Of a stretch of DNA of 64,000 bases, positions 24,615 to 32,276 are shown in pieces. This stretch comes from a virus: the IMG/VR virus record IMGVR_UViG_3300045999_008257, positions 1 to 64,000 of that record. One strand, given 5' to 3'. The stretch's first letter is position 1; each line of letters opens with the position of its first letter. The position numbers were made by a program, and so were the translations under genes. Below the pieces are notes generated by a model. It searched no databases. It was not told the DNA's origin and saw only the letters and a list, made by a program, of their open reading frames with translations.

Positions 24615-27442
24615 TGCCGATTGATGCCAGGGCAAGGGCATGGTGCAGTCTAGGCCCCCTATCCACTGAGCCAGTAACGCTATCGGAAACGCATCTGCAG
24701 GGCTCAGGAGGGGGTGTTATCAAGGTCACGGGCACAGTTAATCTTGCCGGCATCGTGCGCCCAACACCAGGAGATGAGGTATATTTTGCGGCAAGCGATG
24801 GTCAAAACTGGATTTGTAGATTACCACGTAAATTGCGCGTCCTAAATAGCTTTGCTGATCCAATAAGAAACATCACTACCGTAGCCGTTGGGTGTAAGTT
24901 TGCATATCTTGAAAATCGCAAAATACCGCTTGTTTATCCTAATGTAATTGATGCCACGCCAGAAATGGAAGAGGAAGCAAGAAGGATTAGGACTCAAGTA
25001 ATATCAGCCGCCTTTGCTGCTCAACATATATTAGATAAACTTGAATTAACCGCCGCTTCTTCAATTCCATTTACAAATTATAGGATTACTGACTGGTGGG
25101 ATTTAAGCTCAGGATACGTGCAATCACTTGCAACAATAGCTGAAGCGGAATGTTACAGATGCAGGTTAAACGAAAATGAGCAAGTTGAATTTATATCTTT
25201 AAGGCAAGAAATATCAACTGCACCATTGCTTACGGAAAATCAAATCATAGATATAACACCACAAACCGTGGGTGAGTTACCGGCTGAACTTGTATACGCA
25301 AAATATCAAAGGACGAGACTCAAAACACCACAAAATCAATCGCCCGATGCGGATACAGTTAGAAAGCGAAATTGGGAATTAGATGAATCGTGGAATGTTG
25401 AGCAATATATACACACGGGGCCAGACGGTGTTGAAAAGGGATCATTTGTGTCTTCGCGCAAGAGTGAATCAGAATATGATGCATGGGATAGGCTTACTAG
25501 TCGAACAGAGACAACAATTGGGCTAACTGGAACGACTATTGCGACAACATCGTATAAGTACGAAGCAGCGCCGCCCAGCAAAAGCCCTAGCGGAGTTGTT
25601 TTAACTGATCCAAATCAAGACTATACGGTAGTTAAGGAAGAGTATTATACGCAAAAATCACCGCTAGCAGATATTGCTGGAGCGTGTGGATTTGAAGGTT
25701 CATTATCTGAACTTCGATCACTAGGAACATTTACAAGCTCAAGAAGAGTTACCGAATTTGAGCGTGACAAAACATCAGGCATTACAAAGACTATTACTAG
25801 AAATTTCGTTCCATTTTCTAGCACACCATTTGGATCTGATGCAATACAAAAAAGCGCGTTTGATTCTTCTGTTGAAGAGTTGCTAGTTATAGCAAGCGGA
25901 CTGACTGAATATGGTAGTGAAACCAATATCAGAACCGAGAGAGAATATGGCTTGAGGCGCAGACCGGGGCAACAGGATCGCAATCGTAGCGCAGATCAGC
26001 AGGGGCCACCCACGGTTGAATATACGGACTTTGTATGGGATACCGGATCCATAACGAGTCAAACACAGATAGAACTTTCCCCGCCCTATGTGTCGGATGA
26101 CAGGCTAGTTAGAACTACGGTAAACGGAGTGACACAATGGCAGCTTGTGCTATCAGATGCGGCCCAGAAAGCGCTTAGTTATGCTCGAACAGAAAATAGG
26201 CTGCTTCTTGGTAATAGAGCTGGCCCAGGCATTCAACTTCGACTGATTGATGCACCATCTGCGCCATTTGATTTATTTTATATACGAATGAATGGCTGCA
26301 CCGCTGCTTATCGGGTTAATGGCACAACGTGGACAATAGGTGATTCCGGCATTGTTGTGTCTATTGACGCTTTGTTCTGGGGAGCAATTGATGGCAATAT
26401 AAATAATGCTTGGTTTCCATTGCCGACTGGTGTTACATCTTTGCCAACACTGAATACAATTTCCACCAATGCCAATCCAAAGCCCGCTAATGCAATAGCG
26501 ATTCCTCAAGGCTTTAATCCATTTAATGTTAATCTAAGCGCGTTATTTGCGCTACTTCCTGTCAATCAACCTGCAGTACCAGCGGCAACGCTAAACCCAT
26601 CCACTATTGTTAAGCCTTACACAGAAACCTTACCTGTCTCATGCGGAGTTGGTGTTGGGTTGACGTATGAGGCGATGCTGCCCGATCTGCCTGCAACAAC
26701 TGTTACAGGTGGTGTTACCGTTGGTGCAATGTATGCCTTTAGACATGAATCCGCACGAATTACGGCTGGCGTTGAAGTTGGCGTAATGTTAGCGGGTGAA
26801 ACAGTATCAACGCTGCTATTTTTGCTTCAAATGACCGGGAGCAATGGAAGCACTGTGTTCACTGATTTAAGCGCAAATGAGATACCTGTAACTGCCTATG
26901 GCAACGCGCAAATCAATAGCAATGAGCTGTTATTAGACGGCAATGGTGATTATATTGTGGCAAATAGTTCTTTGCTGGCACTGCCGGGCGGAGAATCGGG
27001 AGCGTGGACAATTGAAGGGTTTGTTACTCCATTTACGGTCCCGTATGGCTGGGATGACTGGGTTAGTGTCTTATCGTTGTCTAGTGATGATATTGATTTT
27101 ATCTCTCTTAGCATGATAAATGCCGAGTGGACCGTAGGCGAATATGGCTTTACTAATCCAACTGGAATAACAGCATCTGCCAACACAAAGGTTCACTTTG
27201 CTTTTGTCTTTAGCAACTACACATTCAAAACATTCATCAATGGATCAATGTGTTCTTTTCTGCTAAACTACTTTGAAGAGTTTAATGGTGCAACAGCTAA
27301 CAAGCTGGCACTTGGGCGCGTTTTTGATGATGGTTCCGGCAGTTATGTTGATTTTAATGGTAAGATTGGACCGATAAGGATTACCAGTGAAGCGCTGTAC
27401 ACAGACAGCTTCACTCCACCAACATCATTCCCAAATCCTTAA
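24614..27442 (+). CDS. Tail tip/hub protein with C-terminal LamG-like domain (942 aa)
   Basis: The N-terminal 500 residues (VKVTGTVNLAGIVRPTPGDE-like beta strands, then EVEF-type repeats around 190-260) look like a baseplate-hub or tail-associated protein. The final 230 residues form a concanavalin/LamG-like domain: LFLLQMTGSNGSTVFTDLS, GDYIVANSSLLALPGGESGA, WTIEGFVTP and, at the end, ANKLALGRVFDDGSGSYVDF followed by GKIGPIRITSEALYT. LamG domains bind carbohydrates, so this protein probably touches the host surface. Starts at the last base of the previous gene. Confidence 0.72.
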   Translation: MPIDARARAWCSLGPLSTEPVTLSETHLQGSGGGVIKVTGTVNLAGIVRPTPGDEVYFAASDGQNWICRLPRKLRVLNSFADPIRNITTVAVGCKFAYLENRKIPLVYPNVIDATPEMEEEARRIRTQVISAAFAAQHILDKLELTAASSIPFTNYRITDWWDLSSGYVQSLATIAEAECYRCRLNENEQVEFISLRQEISTAPLLTENQIIDITPQTVGELPAELVYAKYQRTRLKTPQNQSPDADTVRKRNWELDESWNVEQYIHTGPDGVEKGSFVSSRKSESEYDAWDRLTSRTETTIGLTGTTIATTSYKYEAAPPSKSPSGVVLTDPNQDYTVVKEEYYTQKSPLADIAGACGFEGSLSELRSLGTFTSSRRVTEFERDKTSGITKTITRNFVPFSSTPFGSDAIQKSAFDSSVEELLVIASGLTEYGSETNIRTEREYGLRRRPGQQDRNRSADQQGPPTVEYTDFVWDTGSITSQTQIELSPPYVSDDRLVRTTVNGVTQWQLVLSDAAQKALSYARTENRLLLGNRAGPGIQLRLIDAPSAPFDLFYIRMNGCTAAYRVNGTTWTIGDSGIVVSIDALFWGAIDGNINNAWFPLPTGVTSLPTLNTISTNANPKPANAIAIPQGFNPFNVNLSALFALLPVNQPAVPAATLNPSTIVKPYTETLPVSCGVGVGLTYEAMLPDLPATTVTGGVTVGAMYAFRHESARITAGVEVGVMLAGETVSTLLFLLQMTGSNGSTVFTDLSANEIPVTAYGNAQINSNELLLDGNGDYIVANSSLLALPGGESGAWTIEGFVTPFTVPYGWDDWVSVLSLSSDDIDFISLSMINAEWTVGEYGFTNPTGITASANTKVHFAFVFSNYTFKTFINGSMCSFLLNYFEEFNGATANKLALGRVFDDGSGSYVDFNGKIGPIRITSEALYTDSFTPPTSFPNP

Positions 27443-27443
27443 A

Positions 27444-27454
27444 CGGGAAAATTA
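27444..27454 (+). promoter_or_regulatory. Late motif CGGGAAAATTA
   Basis: Just after the TAA of the tail-tip gene and 16 bases before ATG 27471. Still matches GGNNANAHTR. Confidence 0.6.
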
Positions 27455-27470
27455 ACTAAAAGAATCAATC

Positions 27471-27914
27471 ATGGCATCCATTGCTCAATGCAGCCAATCC
27501 GAGTTAGGCAGGGTTTACGAATTATCTTATCAAGGGAAACCAGCTAGGTTATGCCTGGCTTTTAATACGGCTTTAACGATTAATTCAACAACAGCGCAAT
27601 GGGATGCTGTTGAATTAGCATCAGCCAATGGATATGCAAGGCAATTGTTCACGCCAGCGGCTGGCAGTTATGATAGCGCTATAAATATGTTTAAGTCGCC
27701 TGATATTACACTGACATTCACAGCATCTGGCGCGGGTTTTTCCTATAATAGGGCTTACCTTGTGCTTGGTACTTTATCTGGGGGTGTTACAACATGGAAC
27801 ACCTACATCAGCTACCTAATTATTGAACCTGAAACAGTTGCGCTAGCACCTGGCGTTTCTAAGCCTTACGCAATAAACCTGTTGTCAAATGATATAACTG
27901 TCAGCCCATTATAA
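27471..27914 (+). CDS. Probable tail accessory protein (147 aa)
   Basis: MASIAQCSQSELGRVYELSY..., mostly beta strands with a Gly/Ser-rich middle and a C-terminal PGVSKPYAINLLSNDITVSP. It follows the LamG tail-tip gene and overlaps the next start by one base. No family recognised; a tail or fibre role is inferred from position. Confidence 0.5.
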   Translation: MASIAQCSQSELGRVYELSYQGKPARLCLAFNTALTINSTTAQWDAVELASANGYARQLFTPAAGSYDSAINMFKSPDITLTFTASGAGFSYNRAYLVLGTLSGGVTTWNTYISYLIIEPETVALAPGVSKPYAINLLSNDITVSPL

Positions 27915-28936
27915 TGACAACAAGAATTGGTATTGACTTGCCGCCTGACCTGCTTGAAGCTGCAAGGATCAGTCAAAGCATTAACAGAAACAGGCTTTTA
28001 GGTGGAGAGAGTAGAAATAAAACCAACACACAAATTCAGCAGCGCATTAGCGTGCTGGATGATGGATTAGTTGAGCCATGGAAAAGTGCGGTACCCGAAT
28101 ACAAACCTCCAGCGATAGCGCTATCTGGGGGAGCAAGTCAATTCTCGTTCTGTCTTTTTGTTGAAGAAGTAGAATCTATTGAGACTGTTTTTAATGGAAT
28201 CAGTCGCTTTTCTGTTTTTCCAAAAAGATTCCCAAGCATTTATCCTTCTGTGTTTTATAATTTATGGTACTCTAGCCCACCTGACCCAGATCAAGTAACA
28301 TATCAATATGATTTGCAGATTGATTACATTAAAAATGTAAATATCGCTCAATCACCAAAAGAAGCTTTTTTTTCTTTCGAGCTTGATTATACCGAGACTT
28401 CATACAGGGCTGGCAATTCATTGGAAATACCAGTTCATCCTTCGACCGGCGGAATACTTCCTTCGGATGAGCCACTTATTAGATCAGGCTTTACTTTATG
28501 GGTCATTATTGGACTACATTCAAACAAAGAAAAAAGTTGTTTTGCTTATGAAATGGTTGACTTCTTGGATGGAGATTACTTTCTAGGTGATGTTTACCCA
28601 AACATAGATCTTGGTGGAAACGATATTGATTCATGGATATTAGGAAACGATTTTGGTTTTACGGCAAACCCGTCTAATCTTCCGCCAAAACTGCAAGAGA
28701 TTGAATCAACAGGAAGGCGATATGCAAGACGTCGATTTCAAGATAATCCTAGAAGTTCTAATGAAATATCTAAATTTTTTGAGATTACATCATTTCAGGC
28801 GTTATTTACACTTTCCGCTGGCCTTTACAGACTTAATTCTGCGCAAGATAAATGGATACTTGAGCCAAGGCTTAATAATTTTTACAGAAAATACACTTAT
28901 TTTGTTACAACAAAAGACTATGGACCAATCGTCTGA
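27914..28936 (+). CDS. Tail-region protein of unknown function (340 aa)
   Basis: Starts MTTRIGIDLPPDLLEAARIS, then an aromatic-rich central part (IYPSVFYNLWYSSPPDPDQV, GNSLEIPVHPSTGGILPSDE). The composition is that of a beta-rich virion protein. The 3' end overlaps a small gene that starts at 28920. No known domain recognised. Confidence 0.55.
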   Translation: MTTRIGIDLPPDLLEAARISQSINRNRLLGGESRNKTNTQIQQRISVLDDGLVEPWKSAVPEYKPPAIALSGGASQFSFCLFVEEVESIETVFNGISRFSVFPKRFPSIYPSVFYNLWYSSPPDPDQVTYQYDLQIDYIKNVNIAQSPKEAFFSFELDYTETSYRAGNSLEIPVHPSTGGILPSDEPLIRSGFTLWVIIGLHSNKEKSCFAYEMVDFLDGDYFLGDVYPNIDLGGNDIDSWILGNDFGFTANPSNLPPKLQEIESTGRRYARRRFQDNPRSSNEISKFFEITSFQALFTLSAGLYRLNSAQDKWILEPRLNNFYRKYTYFVTTKDYGPIV

Positions 28937-29063
28937 TCAATCGCGCTCCGAGCAAGCGACCGAAATGTCTGCCTTGATTGCGCTTGCGAATCGAGCCAAG
29001 CTAAAAAAAAGAGAGGACGAAAACCGCATTATTGCCGAAGCAGTAAGACAAGCCAAGCTATAG
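28920..29063 (+). CDS. Small polar helical protein (47 aa)
   Basis: Starts MDQSSDQSRSEQATEMSALI and continues ALANRAKLKKREDENRII. Overlaps the preceding gene by 17 bases and ends 4 bases before the next late motif. Short but well placed and with a clean helical heptad pattern. Function unknown. Confidence 0.45.
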   Translation: MDQSSDQSRSEQATEMSALIALANRAKLKKREDENRIIAEAVRQAKL

Positions 29064-29067
29064 CAAT

Positions 29068-29078
29068 CGGGAAAAATA
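29068..29078 (+). promoter_or_regulatory. Late motif CGGGAAAAATA before the scaffold gene
   Basis: Four bases after the previous stop, 41 bases before ATG 29120; the longest simple leader in the series. Confidence 0.55.
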
Positions 29079-29119
29079 GATCTGCAACCTATACCGGCTG
29101 AGCGATTCACCGGTTTCCC

Positions 29120-29938
29120 ATGAAAAAATCTTGGTTCAACAAGCTCCCGTTTGCCGAGGATCTGCCTTTTGTCTCTGTTGACACGGATCAGGATGAACAA
29201 CCGAGTGGAGGAGGTGGTGGTGATCCTGATGACATCACCGATGCTACTGAAGACGACAGTGAGCTAGGCGAGGCTGGTACGGCGGCGCTCAGGAAAGAGC
29301 GACAGACGCGAAAGGAGCGCGAACGTGAATTAGCTCAACTCAAGGAACAGCTTAAAGCTGTTGCAGAAATCAATCCTGAATTATACAAACAAACGCAACA
29401 GCGTGCGGACGAGCTTCAACGAGCACTTACCGAAAAGGAGCGTGAAACCGCAGAGGCGACAAAACGGATTCGCGAAAAGGCCGATCTTGAGGTTCGCACT
29501 GCAAGGCAAGCCGCCGAAGCTGCCAAGAGAGAGCGCACTGACCTGCTGACTCGATCTAAGGCTCAGGAAATTTTCCGGCTCAATAAGGGCCTTGAGGAGG
29601 TTGATTCCGAGTTGGGTCTCACATCATTTGAGGCCTATTGGCGTGTGCATGGTCAACACCACTTCAGGTGGGATGACAAGATTAATGATCTTGTTGTCAT
29701 TGATCGCGATGGAGATCCGATCACGGAAGATGGCAAGCCCGTTGATCCGGTTAAGTGGCTCGACTCCGTAGCCGACAAGTCTCCTGTTGTCGCGCAGTAT
29801 TTCAAATCCAAGGCCGGAGAAGGTAGCGGCGGAATTCAGGGGGCACGCAATGTGCGCACTGTGACGACAAGGAGCGTGGAGGATTTGAAGAAAATCCGTC
29901 CGAGTGATTTGTTAGATATGCACTACAGCGGTCGGTAA
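29120..29938 (+). CDS. Scaffold protein (272 aa)
   Basis: An acidic, Gly-rich start (DQDEQPSGGGGGDPDDITDA) is followed by a long charged coiled coil (KERQTRKERERELAQLKEQL to AAKRERTDLL). A C-terminal segment follows (FEAYWRVHGQHHFRWDDKIN, then LKKIRPSDLLDMHYSGR). This is the classic layout of scaffolds that guide capsid assembly and then leave. It sits directly before the major capsid gene. No protease domain is seen in or near it. Confidence 0.78.
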   Translation: MKKSWFNKLPFAEDLPFVSVDTDQDEQPSGGGGGDPDDITDATEDDSELGEAGTAALRKERQTRKERERELAQLKEQLKAVAEINPELYKQTQQRADELQRALTEKERETAEATKRIREKADLEVRTARQAAEAAKRERTDLLTRSKAQEIFRLNKGLEEVDSELGLTSFEAYWRVHGQHHFRWDDKINDLVVIDRDGDPITEDGKPVDPVKWLDSVADKSPVVAQYFKSKAGEGSGGIQGARNVRTVTTRSVEDLKKIRPSDLLDMHYSGR

Positions 29939-29949
29939 TAACTATTGAC

Positions 29950-29960
29950 CGGGAAAACTG
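29950..29960 (+). promoter_or_regulatory. Late motif CGGGAAAACTG abutting a terminator
   Basis: Ends on the first base of the terminator stem at 29960. Transcription starting about 7 bases downstream would begin at the end of the stem's 5' arm, so the new RNA could not form the hairpin and would run into the capsid gene. Confidence 0.6.
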
Positions 29961-29999
29961 CGGATAGGTTAGGCGCGATGCCAAATCTATCCGCTTTTT
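29960..29999 (+). terminator. Rho-independent terminator between scaffold and capsid genes
   Basis: GCGGATAG (29960-29967) pairs with CTATCCGC (29987-29994), with an inner GGC/GCC hairpin in the loop, followed by TTTTT. It would stop read-through from the scaffold gene. Confidence 0.8.
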
Positions 30000-30046
30000 G
30001 ATGCGACATCAGAGAGCTTTTGTGATTGCAGTATTCAATGGCGCGA

Positions 30047-30079
30047 TGCCAGTGAAGATCGCAATTTTCGCAACTGGCA
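30047..30079 (+). other. Leader hairpin before the major capsid gene
   Basis: TGCCAGT (30047-30053) and ACTGGCA (30073-30079) form a 7-bp stem in the roughly 135-base leader between the late motif and ATG 30102. It may stabilise this abundant message. The rest of 30000-30101 holds nothing else I can support. Confidence 0.5.
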
Positions 30080-30101
30080 ACCCTCTCGCTACTTGTAACC
30101 A

Positions 30102-31058
30102 ATGTCTTCCACTACTCTTTGGTCTCATTTTGAGGCCCGCGCTGAACTTGGCGCTTCAAGGCTTGAACTTGCTGCATTGCAAATTCTGCGCAATGGTCCA
30201 TTGTCTGGTCTCATCCCATGGGTAGATATTCCTGGGATGACGTATAACTTTGCGCTGCAAGATGAGCTGCCCAAGGTTAAGGCTCGCCTCTTTGATGAGG
30301 CAAGCGAGCGTGGACAGGGCAACACTGTGACAGGTGCGCAAAATGTGCACGTTTACAGTCATGATACTCGCACTGACTCCTCGAAGCTGGCACTGCTGGG
30401 TCAAGACACGCATAACCGACAGGTTGCGGCTGCTGTTCGGTCGTTGCGACTGGCCATTGAAAGCGACTTCTTGAACGGCAATGAGGCCTTGAGTGGTGGT
30501 CGCGAAATGGATGGGATTCGGAAGCAAATTCCGAGTTCTCAGCAGCTCGTCAATGCTAGCGGTGGCGCTGGTCTTAAGCTCAGCAAGTTGGATGAATTGA
30601 TCGCCGAAGTAGACGGTCCCAATGATGAGAAGGTACTCATTCTTCCCAAAAAATTGAAGACCAAATTCGGCGCCGCAGTTCGCAACATTGGCGTAAGCGG
30701 TTTGTACATTCAGGGTATTGATCAGCTTGGTCGATCCGCTCAAATGTATGACGGTGTGCCGCTGATTGAGACTGATGTGCGGGATGACAACCTGCCGATT
30801 CAGCCCTTCACTGAGTCTAACAATACGACCACAATTTATTGTGTTCGGATGGGCGAAGGTTTCACTAGCGGCATTCAGGGACCTGTCTACAACGAAAGCG
30901 GCGAGCTTACCAGTGGACTGGTGATTTACGACCTTCCAGAGTCGTTTAATACCGCAACTCGCGCTACTCGCTTTACGTGGCACTGTGGCGCTGTTGTTGA
31001 GGATCCCAACTCGATTGCTTCCCTGTCTGGTATCACATTGGCGGATATTACCGCCTGA
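30102..31058 (+). CDS. Major capsid protein (HK97-type, 318 aa)
   Basis: Starts MSSTTLWSHFEARAELGASR. It contains IESDFLNGNEALSGGREMDG, then LDELIAEVDGPNDEKVLILP, SGLYIQGIDQLGRSAQMYDG and VPLIETDVRDDNLP. The sequence "helix with I.SDFLNG...G..FDGI, then VLIL..., G..V...DG..L..TD" is that of a HK97-fold capsid protein. It follows the scaffold and has a separate promoter-like motif and leader. I place ATG at 30102, after ACTTGTAACCA with no Shine-Dalgarno. Confidence 0.85.
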   Translation: MSSTTLWSHFEARAELGASRLELAALQILRNGPLSGLIPWVDIPGMTYNFALQDELPKVKARLFDEASERGQGNTVTGAQNVHVYSHDTRTDSSKLALLGQDTHNRQVAAAVRSLRLAIESDFLNGNEALSGGREMDGIRKQIPSSQQLVNASGGAGLKLSKLDELIAEVDGPNDEKVLILPKKLKTKFGAAVRNIGVSGLYIQGIDQLGRSAQMYDGVPLIETDVRDDNLPIQPFTESNNTTTIYCVRMGEGFTSGIQGPVYNESGELTSGLVIYDLPESFNTATRATRFTWHCGAVVEDPNSIASLSGITLADITA

Positions 31059-31093
31059 TTGTGATCGTCAAACTACCCTATCCGAGGTAACCA

Positions 31094-31588
31094 ATGTCTA
31101 GGCCTACTGGCATTTTTCTTCAACGGCCATACCTTCGCAGCCGTGAGAACATTCTGTTCGGTGCTGTTCGTGATGGTGAAGGTGTTGCAGCCGAAACTCG
31201 CACTGGCGCCGCGCGCTTGCTGCAAGACAAGCTCAATGGCCAGCCTAATGCGCTTATCGTGGCTGTCGGTGCGTTATCTAACGCATCTGGCGGATACTAC
31301 ATCGAGGTGGCGCATGTTCCGATCGGTGGAGTGCTCGCTGATGCCAATCCTTCTGGGTATGTGCGCATCGGAAGCATTTCATTTGCCGGAACAAATCCAT
31401 CTGAAGCAAGCTTCAACAAGGTTTCTCTGGAGGCTGCCGTGAAAGCCGCAGCGTCTCCTGCGCTAACCGTTGATCCTCGTGTTGTGGCCATCCGCCTTGT
31501 GGCCGGCACTGGCACAGGCGAGGGAGGCAATGGCCTTGCTGTTCCCGCTAACACTACTGGAGCCGTGATTCACTATCAACCCGTTTGA
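31094..31588 (+). CDS. Probable capsid decoration or minor capsid protein (164 aa)
   Basis: MSRPTGIFLQRPYLRSRENI, then beta-rich, Ala/Gly-rich sequence (ALIVAVGALSNASGGYYIEV, YVRIGSISFAGTNPSEASF) ending NTTGAVIHYQPV. Immediately downstream of the capsid gene and followed by a strong terminator, so it is probably made in similar amounts. Decoration role inferred. Confidence 0.55.
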   Translation: MSRPTGIFLQRPYLRSRENILFGAVRDGEGVAAETRTGAARLLQDKLNGQPNALIVAVGALSNASGGYYIEVAHVPIGGVLADANPSGYVRIGSISFAGTNPSEASFNKVSLEAAVKAAASPALTVDPRVVAIRLVAGTGTGEGGNGLAVPANTTGAVIHYQPV

Positions 31589-31612
31589 TATTGAACCGTC
31601 AATCGCTACAAT
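31585..31612 (+). promoter_or_regulatory. Sigma-70-like promoter TTGATA - 16 bases - TACAAT
   Basis: A good -35 (TTGATA, 31585-31590) and -10 (TACAAT, 31607-31612). The expected start, about 31619, falls at the end of the 5' arm of the terminator at 31613, so new transcripts would escape it. Confidence 0.55.
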
Positions 31613-31636
31613 GGGAGGAGAAATCCTCCCTTTTTT
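31613..31636 (+). terminator. Rho-independent terminator after the capsid operon
   Basis: GGGAGGA and TCCTCCC form a 7-bp stem with a GAAA tetraloop, followed by six Ts. Confidence 0.92.
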
Positions 31637-31656
31637 AGTATTTCTCACCGCCAATC

Positions 31657-31887
31657 ATGACTCAATCATTTGCGTTCAATCCTCACGCCAGCCAAGAAGC
31701 TAACCAAAATTTTGTTAGATTTTTGCACCAACAAAATGAGCAAAATGCGCCTCCTGAAGAGGAGAAAGAAGCAGAATCTAAGCCCGTGATCAATCTAAAG
31801 CCCAAACGCCAACGCGCTCGAAGCGACGAAGGTAAGTTTGCCGCTGATAATCCAGAAACACCACAAGATGAAGCATGGCAAGAATAA
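31657..31887 (+). CDS. Small hydrophilic protein (76 aa)
   Basis: MTQSFAFNPHASQEANQNFV, then a charged region and a C-terminal RARSDEGKFAADNPETPQDE. The "R.SDEGKFAADNPETP..EAW" ending is common in small phage head-region proteins of unknown role. It has its own sigma-70-like promoter nested with the upstream terminator. Confidence 0.6.
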   Translation: MTQSFAFNPHASQEANQNFVRFLHQQNEQNAPPEEEKEAESKPVINLKPKRQRARSDEGKFAADNPETPQDEAWQE

Positions 31888-31889
31888 TA

Positions 31890-31900
31890 CGGGAAAACTA
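31890..31900 (+). promoter_or_regulatory. Late motif CGGGAAAACTA
   Basis: Perfect copy, two bases after a TAA and 19 bases before ATG 31920. Confidence 0.65.
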
Positions 31901-31919
31901 GATCAACAAGTGTAACGCC

Positions 31920-32276
31920 ATGGCTTGGGTTACAACAACTTGGCAGATGGAGCAGGGCATAGATGCCTTGTTGCCGCTTCGGCTTTGGCAAGATGCTGCC
32001 AAGACTCAGCCATGGCCTTTTATTGATTGGGATATAAATGCAACCGTAAGTGATACAAGAGGGCGTAATGTGTGGCCGGTCACAATAAGAGCAACTCCAT
32101 CAAGTGGTGTGCTAGACTTAATCTTTCCTGAAGCTTTAGTTAATGCGCTTAAAACTAGCAGGACTTATCGTTTTGATTGCGGCGGTTGGCCACCCGGATC
32201 CACGGCCGCCGATGACCACACCATTGCAACAGGCCCGGTCGTCGTGGCCCTACGCACCAGCCGGAGGGACGCATGA
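31920..32276 (+). CDS. Fibre-region protein (118 aa)
   Basis: MAWVTTTWQMEQGIDALLPL, then DWDINATVSDTRGRNVWPVT and FPEALVNALKTSRTYRFDCG. This "L.L.W.D......DW......V.......W.......G...L.L....T..L......Y..D" layout is typical of small fibre-associated (BppU-like N-terminal) proteins. Overlaps the fibre gene by four bases (ATGA). Confidence 0.55.
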   Translation: MAWVTTTWQMEQGIDALLPLRLWQDAAKTQPWPFIDWDINATVSDTRGRNVWPVTIRATPSSGVLDLIFPEALVNALKTSRTYRFDCGGWPPGSTAADDHTIATGPVVVALRTSRRDA

